DNA from: Embleya sp042956465
Lineage (GTDB): Bacteria > Actinomycetota > Actinomycetes > Streptomycetales > Streptomycetaceae
NCBI RefSeq assembly: GCF_042956465.1
Contig: NZ_JBIBGL010000030.1
Coordinates: 24,008-88,007 of the forward strand
Length of the DNA stretch: 64,000 nucleotides
Reading direction: 5' to 3'
The notes under the pieces are model-generated. The model did no database searches and had not been told where the DNA came from. It was given only the letters and a program-made list of their open reading frames with translations. This document shows, piece after piece, positions 1-8,765 of this stretch. Within the stretch, counting starts at the first letter, position 1. Each line of letters begins with the position of its first letter. A program made the translations under genes and the position numbers.

Positions 1-175
1 AGCCCCGCGCCGGCGACACGCGCGGCGCCCACGCCCGCGCGGCCGTGACCGGACCTCCCGCGGGTTCGTGCGCGAGCGGGCGAACCGTACGGCGGGAACG
101 CTCGGCGCGGGCCGGTAGCCTGCCGGAGTGAGCAAGCAGGTGCGGGCCGAAGGCCCGGTGGAATGGAGGACGGCG

Positions 176-823
176 ATGTCCCGTCGTTATGACTGCTCCA
201 CGGCGTCCGGGCGTTCCGTCGGGCTCGACGAGGCCGCCGCGGCGGTGCGCCGGGGTGAACTGGTGGTGCTGCCGACGGACACCGTGTACGGCGTCGGGGC
301 CGATGCGTTCGACCGAAAGGCGGTGAGCAGTCTGCTGGAGGCCAAGGGCCGGGGGCGGGCCATGCCCTCGCCGGTGCTGGTCGCATCCGCGGACGCCCTG
401 CGGGACCTGGTCACCGACTTTCCCCCGCCGGGCCGGGCACTGGTGGAAACGTTCTGGCCGGGCGGGCTGACCCTGATCCTGCGGCACAGGCCGTCGCTGG
501 ACTGGGACCTGGGGGAGACGCACGGCACGGTGGCGGTCCGGATGCCGGCCCATCCGGTGGCCCTCGACCTGCTGGCCCGAACCGGCCCGATGGCGGTCTC
601 CAGCGCCAACCTGACGGGCCGGCCGTCCCCGCAGGACTGTGCCGCCGCCCAAGACATGCTCCGCGACTCGATCGCCGTCTACCTGGACGCGGGGCCCACC
701 GAAGCCGCCGTCGCCTCCTCGATCGTGGACCTGACCGCCGCGACTCCCGTGCTGAAGCGCGCGGGGGCGATCGACGTCCTGCGCCTGCGCGAGGTGGTAC
801 CCGACCTGCGGGAGGACGGGTGA
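176..823 (+). CDS. YrdC/Sua5-family protein (threonylcarbamoyl-AMP synthase-like)
   Basis: A 215-residue single-domain YrdC/Sua5-family protein. Members bind ATP, threonine and bicarbonate to make threonylcarbamoyl-AMP for tRNA t6A modification. Visible motifs are PTDTVYG near the N-terminus, a KGRGRAMPSP segment in the place of the usual K-x-R substrate loop, FWPGGLTL in the middle and SSANLTG in the C-terminal half. The protein is about the length of bacterial YrdC and lacks the Sua5 C-terminal domain. The ATG at 176 was chosen because GGAGGA lies 5 nt upstream; an earlier in-frame GTG at 128 has no ribosome site. Whether it is the housekeeping t6A enzyme or an accessory paralogue cannot be told from sequence alone. 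Confidence 0.88.
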   Translation: MSRRYDCSTASGRSVGLDEAAAAVRRGELVVLPTDTVYGVGADAFDRKAVSSLLEAKGRGRAMPSPVLVASADALRDLVTDFPPPGRALVETFWPGGLTLILRHRPSLDWDLGETHGTVAVRMPAHPVALDLLARTGPMAVSSANLTGRPSPQDCAAAQDMLRDSIAVYLDAGPTEAAVASSIVDLTAATPVLKRAGAIDVLRLREVVPDLREDG

Positions 824-996
824 TGCGATCCCGCGCCGACCGAGCGCACCCATCGGCGCAGCCCGCCCCGCGACAGGTTCGCTCGTCGGGGCCCGGTCCC
901 GATGCCCGACCGGGCGCCGGACGAATCCTGCCGCCGTCGCCCGTCCTTCGGCGGGCCCCGATGCCGTGGGGAACGAGGCTTGGCTAATCTGCGGTC

Positions 997-1647
997 ATGC
1001 CCGACATCTCGCCACCGACTCCGTCCGAAGCCGCCGAACTGCTGATGGCCGGCAACCGACGCTTCGTCGCCGGCACCCCACAACACCCGAACCAGAACGC
1101 CGCGCGCCGCGCGCAGACCGCGCCCGGCCAGCGTCCCTTCGCCGTGCTCTTCGGCTGCTCCGACTCACGCCTGGCCGCCGAGATCATCTTCGACCGGGGG
1201 CTGGGCGACCTGTTCGTCGTCCGCACCGCGGGCCATGTGGCGGGGCCGGAGGTGCTCGGCAGCATCGAGTACGGCGTGAGCGTGTTGGACTGCCCGCTGG
1301 TCGTGGTCCTGGGCCACGACTCGTGCGGCGCCATCGCGGCCGCCCGTGCCGCACTGACCGACGGCGTCGCGGCCACCGGTTACGTGCGCGACGTCATTGA
1401 ACGCGTCACGCCCAGCCTCCTGGCCGCCCGCGCGGCCGGGCTCACCGAGGACGACGACATCCTCGCCGAGCACATACGGCACAGTGTCGACCTCCTGCTG
1501 GACCGCTCCCGGGTGCTCGCCGACCAGGTCGCCGAGGGACGAACGGCCGTGCTGGGCCTGTCCTACCGGCTTGCCGACGGCAGCGCCCGACTCGTCACGG
1601 CCCGCGGCCTACCGGCCGAGGCGACGCCCCCGGCCCCCGGCGCCTGA
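997..1647 (+). CDS. Beta-class carbonic anhydrase
   Basis: A 216-residue cytoplasmic enzyme interconverting CO2 and bicarbonate. The beta-class zinc ligands are all present: Cys54 and Asp56 in CSDSR, and His107 and Cys110 in GHDSCGA. Arg58 completes the Asp-Arg dyad that controls access to the zinc. The N-terminal LLMAGNRRFVAG helix is typical of bacterial beta-CAs. No signal peptide is seen. It stands alone between a YrdC-like gene and a converging degraded region, with a strong hairpin downstream. Family assignment is secure; the physiological role (bicarbonate supply for carboxylases) is inferred from the family. Confidence 0.95.
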   Translation: MPDISPPTPSEAAELLMAGNRRFVAGTPQHPNQNAARRAQTAPGQRPFAVLFGCSDSRLAAEIIFDRGLGDLFVVRTAGHVAGPEVLGSIEYGVSVLDCPLVVVLGHDSCGAIAAARAALTDGVAATGYVRDVIERVTPSLLAARAAGLTEDDDILAEHIRHSVDLLLDRSRVLADQVAEGRTAVLGLSYRLADGSARLVTARGLPAEATPPAPGA

Positions 1648-1744
1648 ACGGCGACCGGCTCCGGCGACGGAGCCGGGAGCAACGCCGGCACGTGCCTCGT
1701 GGCCCGGTGACCCCACGCGACCCCGGCGACCCCTGACCGGTGAT

Positions 1745-1785
1745 GAGGCCGCCGCTCACGCCTGCCCGGCGTGAGCGACGGCCTC
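1745..1785. terminator. Strong hairpin terminator after carbonic anhydrase
   Basis: Two 18-nt arms (1745-1762 and 1768-1785) pair with a single mismatch around the 5-nt loop TGCCC. It lies between the carbonic anhydrase gene and the minus-strand remnant that converges on it, so it may act in both directions. A weaker 8-bp hairpin sits at 1655-1676. No T-tract follows, as is common in actinomycetes. Confidence 0.75.
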
Positions 1786-1802
1786 CGGAGTTCCGCGGGG
1801 GC

Positions 1803-2333
1803 TCAGCGGCCGGTCAGCAGGACGATCCGGTTCCCGCCGACCGCAGTGGTCTCGGCGTGCGCCAGCAGGCCGGCGAGCGCGGCCGAGCCCGCCGCGGTGG
1901 GGTGAACTCCGTACTGTCCCAGCAGGGCCCGGGCGGCGAGCACTGCGTCGTCGTCCGCGGCGTGCGCCGCGCCGCCCGAGTCGGCTACCGCGGCCAGGGC
2001 CTGGGGGCCGTGCAGGGCGTGCCAGTTGACCAGGGGCTCGTTGTGCTCCGTCGTGACGACGTCCCGGCTGGGCAGCGTGCGGTAGGGCCCCGGCCAGCTC
2101 GTCACGATCGGGTTGTTGCCGGGAGAGCCGACGGCGTGGATGGTCAGCGGCCAGGCCGGCAGGCGGGCTCGGCGGTGGGCGGCGACGATCGTCGTGCCGT
2201 TGCCGACCGGGATCCACAGAGCGGCCGGGGCGCCGCCCAGTTCTCGGTGCAGAGCGTGGACGACATGTCCGTGGCCCTCCATGACCGCGTCCTGGCAGGG
2301 GCCGTCGACATTGCCGTCCAGAGCCCCCGACGT
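1803..2333 (-). pseudogene. C-terminal remnant of a threonine synthase-like PLP enzyme
   Basis: About 176 codons that read as the C-terminal half of a fold-type II PLP enzyme of the threonine synthase/threonine dehydratase group. The frame opens at GALDGNVDGPCQDAV and carries PVGNGTT (the phosphate-cup type motif), a TAAGSAALAGLLAH segment near the end and a closing VVLLTGR-like strand. The N-terminal half with the Schiff-base lysine is missing; upstream the sequence turns directly into an NRPS thioesterase remnant. An ATG at 2282 could start a 159-residue product, but such a product could not bind PLP covalently. I treat it as a truncated gene rather than a functional one. Confidence 0.72.
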
Positions 2334-2344
2334 GTGGGCCAGGC

Positions 2345-4445
2345 GATGGCTCGGCGTGGCTCTTGAGGAAGAAGTGTCCCGCGCGCGGCAGCACGACGAG
2401 GCCCAAGGCGCCTTCGGTGAAGTGCCGCCATTCCTGGTGGCGTTCCTGATAGTGCTCGGTGACCCGGTCGCGGGCGCCGACGACCGTGAGCACCGGAACC
2501 TTCAGTGGGGCGTAGGTCTGCCGGTACGCGGCGGTGAAGTACTCCTCGGCGTCGCGGGCGTCGTGCCGGACGTTGCGGAGTACGAACGCCTCCTGCTCGT
2601 CGTCGTCCAGATCGGTGAAACCGCCGCGTGCGCGGAGGTAGGCCAGGATTCGCGGTCGGAGGTGAAGCGGTCCACCGGCACGTGCCGGTGGATCCAGTCG
2701 AAGAACCGTCCGGGCAGCCGGGCGGTCGGGAATCCCGCCCCGAGCGCGACCCCGGCCGGCGGCACGCCCGCGGCCTCGGCGCGCCGTGCCACTTCCACGG
2801 TGAGCGCGACGCCGAGACAGTGCCCGTAGAGCAGGACCGGGCCGGCGATCGTTCGCATTTCGGCGACGATGCGGTCGGAGACGACGGCGATCGGCTCCGG
2901 GTCCTCGTCCGGCCTGGACCGGTCGTGGCCCGGCAACTCCAACGCCCGCAGCGCCCAGTTCGCCGGAAGCGCGTCGGCGAGCGGCTGATAGGCGACGGCG
3001 CTGCCACCGGAGTAGGGCACCGCGACGACGGTGTGCCCGCCGGTCGCCGGGTCGGCGTCGCCGGCGGTGAGCCGTTGCAGCAGCCGCTGATCGGCGGGCC
3101 CGGCCTCCGACCGCGCGTCGAGATGTGCGGCCAGTCGACGGATGGTGGCGTACTGGTAGAACTCGACCAGCCTGGGGGCCGGTTCGATGCGGCGGACGAC
3201 CCCGAGCGCCGAGAACGAGTCGCCGCCGAGGGCGAAGAAGTTGTCGTCGATGCCGGGTTCGGGGATCCCGAGCACCTCCGCCCAGATCGCCGCGATCCGC
3301 TTCTCGGCGTCGGTCCGAGCCGGTGTCGTGGCGGATGCCGGCCCGGTTCCGGCCGGGGCGGGCAGCGCGCGCCGGTCCAGTTTTCCGTTCGGCGTCAACG
3401 GGAGCGCGGGCAGCGTGAGGATACGGGTGGGAACCATGTGCGCGGGCAGACCCGCGGCGAGCATCTCGCGGTAGGCGGCCTCGTCGGCATCCGCCCCGTC
3501 GCGGGTCACCACGTAGCCGATGAGCCGGCTGATGCCGCCGGGCGACCCGTGCGCGGCCACGGCGCACGCCGCCACCCGCTCCAACACGGCGAGACGGGCC
3601 TCGACCTCGCCGAGTTCGATCCGGTACCCGTTGATCTCGACCTGGTCGTCGAGCCTGCCGAGGAAGTCGACGGTGCCGTCGAGGTGGAACCGGGCCGAGT
3701 CGCCGGTGCGGTACATCCGGGCGCCGGGTGCGGTGACGAACGGATCGCACACGAACCGCTCGGCGGTCAGCTCGGGCCGGTCGTGATAGCCGGATGCGAC
3801 GCCGAGCCCGCCCGGATACAGCTCGCCGACCACGCCTGCGGGAACCGGCCGGCGGTGCGCGTCGAGGACGTAGACCCGGTTGTTCGGGAAGGGCCGTCCG
3901 ATCGGCAACGGCGCGTCGTCGGCGAGATGTTCGACCGAACCTTCGAAGAGCACGTTGTCGACGGTGGCCTCGGTGACACCGTACGAATTGACGACGCGGT
4001 TGTTCGGGCCGACCAGGCGTTGCGCCAGCTTGTATTCCCTGACGTGCCACTTCTCGCCGCCGCCGATCAGCAGACGGACGAACGACAGGTCCGATCCGCT
4101 GCTCCGGGTGTGGTCGAGGAGCGCGCGCAGTACCGCGGGCACGAGTTCGGTGCAGTCGACGTTCTCGGTCTTGGCAACCGGTGAGAGCACGGTGACGTCG
4201 GTGCGCCCGGTGTACCGGTGCAGGACGACCTGGAGTCCGGCCGGGACCACCATGAACAGGCTTGCCCGCCGGTCGCCGGCATAGGAACGCAGTCGGTCCG
4301 ACAGGTCGGGATCCAGCGGACGGCTGATCCGGGCGGCGGCGTACGAGGGGGTGGCCGGGCGAGGCCGGTCGGTGGGCAATTCCAGATCGAGATCGGCGCC
4401 GTCGAATCGTTCCAGCCAATACGAGACGAGTGCCGCGTCGCCCCT
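2345..4445 (-). pseudogene. Collapsed NRPS remnant (C-A-T-TE) with internal deletion and frameshift
   Basis: Reading down the minus strand from about 4445 there is part of a condensation domain (YWLERFDG, PTDRPRP, VVLHRYTGRTDV). Near 4170 this runs in frame straight into the second half of an adenylation domain: NSYGVTEATVD, YRTGDSARF, GRLDDQVEINGYRIELGE, NGKLDR. A carrier domain follows with GGDSFSAL, then a thioesterase whose nucleophile motif is GHCLG, with cysteine (codon 2817-2819) in place of serine. At about 2655-2665 the TE changes frame, best explained by one missing base, and continues to the GHFFL histidine region near 2360. The N-terminus, most of C and the A-domain core are gone, so no product is expected. 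Confidence 0.85.
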
Positions 4446-4452
4446 GGCATCG

Positions 4453-4758
4453 GCGCTGCGGGAGGCCCGTCGGATCCACGACGTCTGCGCTGCCTCCGGC
4501 GTTCCGGTGTGGTGCGGTGGAATGCTCGAAACCGGGCTGGGCCGGGCCGGGAACGCGGCGCTGGCCGCGTTGCCGAACTTCACGTTGCCGGGGGACATTT
4601 CGGCCTCGGATCGATACTTCGCCACCGACATCACCGAGCCTTTCGTCCTGCGGGACGGGCACCTCGCGGTAGCGACGGGTCCCGGTCTCGGTGTCGAGCC
4701 GATCCCGGCGGTGCTGGACGAGGTCACCACGACGGTGAGCGAACTACGCCGAGGCTGA
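4453..4758 (+). pseudogene. C-terminal remnant of MenC / N-acylamino acid racemase (enolase superfamily)
   Basis: About 100 codons matching the C-terminal end of the o-succinylbenzoate synthase / N-acylamino acid racemase family. The segment carries ARRIHDVCAA, the strongly conserved WCGGMLETGLGRA, LPGDISASDRY and ITEPFVL, and ends with GPGLGVEP. The barrel's lysine and metal-binding acidic residues would lie in the missing upstream part. The match starts abruptly near 4453, about 10 bp from where the oppositely oriented NRPS remnant begins, so both were probably cut at one rearrangement junction. Not expected to be functional. Confidence 0.8.
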
Positions 4759-4867
4759 CCGGCGGGGGGATGCCATCCGCGGAGGCGGAGATTTCGGGGG
4801 TGGTGGTCGGAGCGGGGGGTGGGCGGGCTTGGGGACGTCTCGGTTTGGCGGAACACTCCGTGGGTTC

Positions 4868-4905
4868 GGCCGAGGGAGGGGCGCGCGGCCGAGGGAGGGG
4901 CGCGC
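4868..4905. repeat. 19-bp tandem duplication
   Basis: The unit GGCCGAGGGAGGGGCGCGC occurs twice without a gap (4868-4886, 4887-4905), in the noncoding stretch just past the 3' end of the XRE regulator gene. It may simply be replication slippage. Confidence 0.7.
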
Positions 4906-4929
4906 GAGAGCGCACAGCGTTCCCGGCGC

Positions 4930-5796
4930 CTATGGTGCGGTCGCGCCCGGCGCGTGGCGGTCGTGCCGGTGCTGCGGGCCGAGCACGCGCAACTCGTCCA
5001 GCACCGTGGTACCACCGGGCGGAGGGGTGAAGATCCGCAGCCGCTGGTCCGCCGCCGGCGTCGCCAGCACCTCGCAGTCCAGGTCGATCCTGCCCAGGTC
5101 GGGATGCACGAGCCGGTACGGGTGCGACCTGCGCACGGCGACCTCGTGCCGGTCCCACAGCGCCGTGAATTCCGGGCTCGCGGCCCGGAGTCGCGTCACA
5201 AGCGAGCGGGACGCCGCGTCGTCGCCGCGACGGGTCGTCGCGGCCCGCAGGTCGGCGACCAACTGCCGGGCCTGCCCCTCGTGTTCCTCGACCGCGAAGT
5301 GAGCGCGGACGGCGGGGTCGGTGAACCAGCCCAGCACGATGTTGCGGTCCTCCTCGGCGACCGTGCACACGCACCCGAACAGCGCGAGCGCCAGGTCGTT
5401 CTGCGCCAGCAGGTCGCCCAGATCGCTCACCACCTGCACGGGCACGCCGTCCAGGCGGTCGAGGAGGTACCGCAGGGCCGGCCGCAGGTACTCCCCGGCC
5501 CGCGCGCCCTCCGGCGGGCGGTGTCCGGCGAGCAGGTACAGGTGGTCCCGCTCGTCCTCGGTCAGCCGCAGCGCGCCCGCCAGCGCGGCGAGCACCTGGA
5601 CCGAGGGCTGGGGGCCGCGGGCCTGTTCGAGCCGCATGCAGTAGTCGGCCGACACGCCGGCGAGCATCGCGACCTCCTCGCGACGCAGGCCCGGGGTCCG
5701 CCGCCTCGGCCCTTCGACGAGCCCGACGTCGCGTGGCGTCAGCCGCTCCCGGGATCGGCGCAGGAAATCGGCGAGGTCGGGACGATTGAGTGTCAT
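4930..5796 (-). CDS. XRE-family regulator with MmyB-like ligand-binding domain
   Basis: A 288-residue transcription factor. Residues 1-90 form a lambda-repressor-type helix-turn-helix domain with the hallmark TPGLRREEVAMLAGVSADYCMRLEQ region. The remainder is the MmyB-like domain, with LLDRLDGVPVQVVSDLGDLLAQN and a C-terminal RLVHPDLGRIDLDCEVL segment; MmyB-like domains are thought to bind fatty-acid-like ligands. It is divergent from an alpha/beta hydrolase gene about 150 bp away. This is the usual arrangement for these regulators, which commonly control the adjacent enzyme gene. Confidence 0.9.
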   Translation of the reverse strand: MTLNRPDLADFLRRSRERLTPRDVGLVEGPRRRTPGLRREEVAMLAGVSADYCMRLEQARGPQPSVQVLAALAGALRLTEDERDHLYLLAGHRPPEGARAGEYLRPALRYLLDRLDGVPVQVVSDLGDLLAQNDLALALFGCVCTVAEEDRNIVLGWFTDPAVRAHFAVEEHEGQARQLVADLRAATTRRGDDAASRSLVTRLRAASPEFTALWDRHEVAVRRSHPYRLVHPDLGRIDLDCEVLATPAADQRLRIFTPPPGGTTVLDELRVLGPQHRHDRHAPGATAP

Positions 5797-5946
5797 GTCC
5801 TTCCCAGGATATCGGTGTCGTGAAAGCGCATCCCGGGACCGCCGATCCTAGGGGAAACGCTCCGCTTCTGCGGGTGCCGGCGGTGGCGGCACGATCGGTA
5901 CATGGCCCTCCAGGGCCTGTTCGGCGAGAAGATCGGTGGTCGCATC

Positions 5947-6798
5947 ATGAGGGAATCCGTACTGGAAGTTCCGGGCGCACGACTGCGCTACGCCGTCCGC
6001 GGCGAGGGTCCCCTGCTCCTGCTCGTCGCCGGGGGCCACCACGGTGTCGACGCGAACGAACCGCTCGCGGGCCACCTCGCCGAGCGGTACACCGTCCTCA
6101 CCTACGACCGGCGCGGCCTGTCGGGGAGCACCACCGAGGCCCCCGCGACGACGCTCGCCACGCACGCCGACGACGTCTCCCGCCTGCTCTCCGCCTTCAC
6201 TCCGGAACCCGCACTCGTCTACGGCACCAGCATCGGCGCCCTGATCTCGCTGGAGTTGACCGTCAGGCACCCCGATCAGGTCGCGGCGGTCGTCGCGCAC
6301 GAACCGCCCGTCACGCACCTGCTGCCGGAACCCGGGCGCACCCTCGCCCTCGGGCAACTGCGCACCATCGAGGAGACCTTCAGGGCGGAGGGAGCGGCTC
6401 CGGCGATGCGCAGGTTCGCGGCCGACATCGACATCGACCCGAGCGACTGCGAGCCGGACGTCCCGACACGCGCTCCGGGGCCCGACCACCTGCGGAACGC
6501 GGAAGTCCTGCTCACGCACGACATGCCGGCGATCAGGGCGCACGTCCTCGACGTGGCCGCGCTCAAGGGCTCACCCGCCCGTGTCGTGCCCGCCGCCGGT
6601 GAGAACTCGGGCCACGTCTGGCCACACACGTGCGCCGCGATGCTCGCCGGTGCACTGGGCACACGCCTGGAGACATTTCCCGGCGGCCACAACGGATACG
6701 TCTTTCGCCCACGCGGAACCGCGGAACGAATCCACACAGTGCTCGACTCCCGACCCGCGACAGGCCCCGGCGCAGGAGGCGGACCGCAGCTTCGGTGA
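5947..6798 (+). CDS. Alpha/beta hydrolase
   Basis: A 283-residue alpha/beta-hydrolase-fold enzyme. The nucleophile elbow is GTSIG, the oxyanion loop reads LLLVAGGHHG, and the catalytic His probably lies in FPGGHNGY near the C-terminus. A YDRRGLSGS strand-turn follows the oxyanion loop, as in small-molecule esterases and haloperoxidase-like hydrolases. The start at 5947 (MRESVLEV) fits the family N-terminus better than an upstream ATG at 5902, although no strong ribosome site is seen for either. It is divergent from the MmyB-type regulator and is probably its target. The substrate cannot be predicted. Confidence 0.85.
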   Translation: MRESVLEVPGARLRYAVRGEGPLLLLVAGGHHGVDANEPLAGHLAERYTVLTYDRRGLSGSTTEAPATTLATHADDVSRLLSAFTPEPALVYGTSIGALISLELTVRHPDQVAAVVAHEPPVTHLLPEPGRTLALGQLRTIEETFRAEGAAPAMRRFAADIDIDPSDCEPDVPTRAPGPDHLRNAEVLLTHDMPAIRAHVLDVAALKGSPARVVPAAGENSGHVWPHTCAAMLAGALGTRLETFPGGHNGYVFRPRGTAERIHTVLDSRPATGPGAGGGPQLR

Positions 6799-6955
6799 AG
6801 CGGTTCATGTCGACGGTGGGGCCGTCGGCCCACACCCGTTCGTGCCGTATTCCGGCGGTCTCCGGGCGCAGGGCCTCGACGGGGATGCTCGTGCCGGCGG
6901 CGGCGGCGATCGCGGGTCCGTCGTAGCAGTCCCGGGCGACGTGGGAGGAGCCGGG
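6785..6955 (-). other. Coding-like stretch without its own start, directly after an in-frame TGA
   Basis: Immediately beyond the TGA of the 87-residue gene at 6956-7219, the same reading frame continues for about 55 codons of coding-like sequence with very high GC at third positions (for example DGPAIAAAAGTSIPVEALRP and HERVWADGPTVDMNRF). It then runs into the hydrolase 3' end. There is no start codon at its beginning. It may be a second gene that lost its 5' end, or the rest of the upstream gene cut by a nonsense codon. The family is not recognised. Confidence 0.35.
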
Positions 6956-7219
6956 TCAGGTCCGGTGTCCGCTGATCCGGGAGACGTGGCCCGCGCTCGC
7001 GACGACGACGAATCGGTGGCCGAGCGCGGTGGGTTCGGTGTCGAGGTGCAGGACGCCCTCGGTGCCCGTCGCCAGGACGGGCCCGCCGTCGATGATCCCG
7101 GTCCAGGTGCGGGGGAGGGTGTCGCCGTCGATGGGCCAGTCGTACAGGTCGGCCGTGATCTCGATGTCCCCGCGGCCGGGAACGGTGACGTGGCCGTGCG
7201 CCGAGGTGATCTCCATCAT
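6956..7219 (-). CDS. Small hypothetical protein
   Basis: An 87-residue product with nearly all codons ending in G or C. It looks like a small beta-rich domain (HVTVPGRGDIEIT, DLYDWPIDGDTLPRTWTG). No signal peptide, membrane segment or known catalytic motif is visible. The double ATG at its start leaves two start choices. I do not recognise the family. The coding-like stretch after its stop codon raises the possibility that the present protein is a shortened version. Confidence 0.6.
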   Translation of the reverse strand: MMEITSAHGHVTVPGRGDIEITADLYDWPIDGDTLPRTWTGIIDGGPVLATGTEGVLHLDTEPTALGHRFVVVASAGHVSRISGHRT

Positions 7220-7264
7220 TCGAGTGTGCGTCGGCCGGCCCGATCCCGCCGGCGGCGGAACGGA

Positions 7265-7528
7265 CTACCCGGGCGGGTCGGTCGGTTGACCGGTGAGGGC
7301 GGCCAGGGCGGCCTTCTTGAGGGCGTCACGGTCCTCGGCGCTCGTGGCGCCGGCGTCCTCGCGGGCGGCGATCAGCGCCCGCATGGCGTTCATCCGCGCG
7401 GCTCTGGCCCGGTCGAGCGCCTGGGCGTCGTCGGTGTCCGCGACCCGCAGACATTCCAGGTGGGCCAACTCGAACGCGAGTTGGTGGTCGAGCAGGGGGC
7501 GCAGGCGCTCGGGCAGTGCTTCGGCCAT
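7265..7528 (-). CDS. Small helical hypothetical protein
   Basis: An 87-residue, Ala/Leu/Arg-rich, probably all-helical protein (MAEALPERLRPLLDHQLAFE at the start, a DALKKAALAALTG helix near the end). The ATG at 7528 is preferred over an in-frame GTG-type start further upstream because the upstream part has poor codon bias. No domain is recognised. It lies 45 bp from the start of the 87-residue gene on the same strand and could be cotranscribed with it. Confidence 0.55.
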   Translation of the reverse strand: MAEALPERLRPLLDHQLAFELAHLECLRVADTDDAQALDRARAARMNAMRALIAAREDAGATSAEDRDALKKAALAALTGQPTDPPG

Positions 7529-7992
7529 GCGTTCGACCCTACGGACGACATGCCGCCGCTCACCGCGACGCCCCGCCAAGGCAGCCGAATTCGCCCGGAC
7601 GGAGCACCCGGCCCACCTCGGTCACCGGCTGTCCGTCTCCATCGATCCGGTCTGTCCTGCGGGCCGGCAACCGTGGTCCCAGCGGCCGAGGCCGGATCCA
7701 CCGGACACGCTCACCGGGGCGGGCCGCACCCTGCGCGAGCCGCTGCGGGCGCTGGAGGAATGGTCGATCGCGCACCTCGGCAACGTGTCGGCGTCGCAGG
7801 AAGCCGACGACCGCGAATTGGCGTCCTTCCGACTCCACGGATCACGACACGTAACGCTGCGCTTCGGCGGTGCCTACTGCGGACAGTCGCCATCCTTGCC
7901 GTCGCGGCGGGGAGTGCGGCGGGGAGTGCTCCCGCCGCCCTTGGGCCGGCGCAACGGCCGTGCCGGCAAGACCTGGGCCCGCTCGTCGGGGA
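7529..7992. other. Noncoding stretch with a coding-like patch
   Basis: 464 bp between two minus-strand genes. From about 7715 to 7885 one plus-strand frame has coding-like third positions (LREPLRALEEWSIAHLG, ELASFRLHGSRHVTLRFG) but no sensible start and no family match. It is probably a remnant. No hairpin terminator or clear promoter is seen. Confidence 0.3.
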
Positions 7993-8742
7993 TCAGGTCG
8001 TCGAGATCTTCCCTCGTCCACGCGAATGCGCGAGTGGCCCGGGGCCGGGGGCGGTCGCGCGCAGAGCGAGGAGTTCCGGTGCGAGCACGGCGACACCGCG
8101 GCGGGTGACCTCGATCAAACCGTCGTGGCTCAACCGGGCGAGCAATCGGTTGACCGTCACTCGGGTCGTCCCGAGCACGTCGGCCAAGTCCTGTTGGGTG
8201 CCCGGAAGTTCGACCCGGGCTCGGGCGGAAGCCGCCGCTTGCGTCAACAGCCAGGTCGCCAGCCTCGCTTCGACCGGCAGGGTGGCGGCGTCGGCGAACC
8301 GCTCCTGTTGATGTCGGGCATGCTCGGCGAGCAGGCGCAATACGTGCCGACGCACCGCCGGCACGTCGTCGACCAGTTCCTCGAATCGGGTTCGAGGCAG
8401 GCTGCGCACGGAGCAGTGGGTGACCGCGGTGAGGGTGGCCGTGTGCCCGCCACCGTCGATCACGGCGACCTTGTCCAGCGCGCACGGACCCGTCCAGTCG
8501 CCGAAGCGGACGGCCCGGCCGCCGGCCGTGGTGGTGGCGGCGGACACCCGGCCGCGCAGCAGCACAAGGAGGTGCTCGGCCGGATCGCCGGCATTGCGGA
8601 TCACCTCTCCCGCGCGGTGGCGCCGCGGGAGCGAGACGAACCACAGCGCGCGCAGCCGATCCTCGGGCAGTGTGGCGAACAGGGGCACGGCGGCCATGGC
8701 CCGCCATGGCGCCGATGTATCGGCCGATACTGAACTTCCCAT
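7993..8742 (-). CDS. Crp/Fnr-family transcriptional regulator
   Basis: A 249-residue regulator. An N-terminal cyclic-nucleotide-binding beta-barrel (residues about 15-135, with AGEVIRNAGDPAEHLLVLLRG and GDWTGPCALD in the ligand pocket region) is followed by a dimer helix and a C-terminal winged helix (QQDLADVLGTTRVTVNRLLARL). The classic cAMP-binding Arg-Ser pair is not obvious, so the ligand is uncertain. There are no Fe-S cysteines of the Fnr type. It is divergent from a YciI-type gene beginning 23 bp away, with which it must share a promoter region. Confidence 0.9.
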   Translation of the reverse strand: MGSSVSADTSAPWRAMAAVPLFATLPEDRLRALWFVSLPRRHRAGEVIRNAGDPAEHLLVLLRGRVSAATTTAGGRAVRFGDWTGPCALDKVAVIDGGGHTATLTAVTHCSVRSLPRTRFEELVDDVPAVRRHVLRLLAEHARHQQERFADAATLPVEARLATWLLTQAAASARARVELPGTQQDLADVLGTTRVTVNRLLARLSHDGLIEVTRRGVAVLAPELLALRATAPGPGPLAHSRGRGKISTT

Positions 8743-8765
8743 CGGCAGACCGTACCGTCGCCCGC

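Noticed and set aside
1756..4662. 968-codon minus-strand open frame
   Set aside because: Only about 100 codons in it are real, the frameshifted end of the NRPS thioesterase; the remainder is out-of-frame Arg/Pro-rich sequence.
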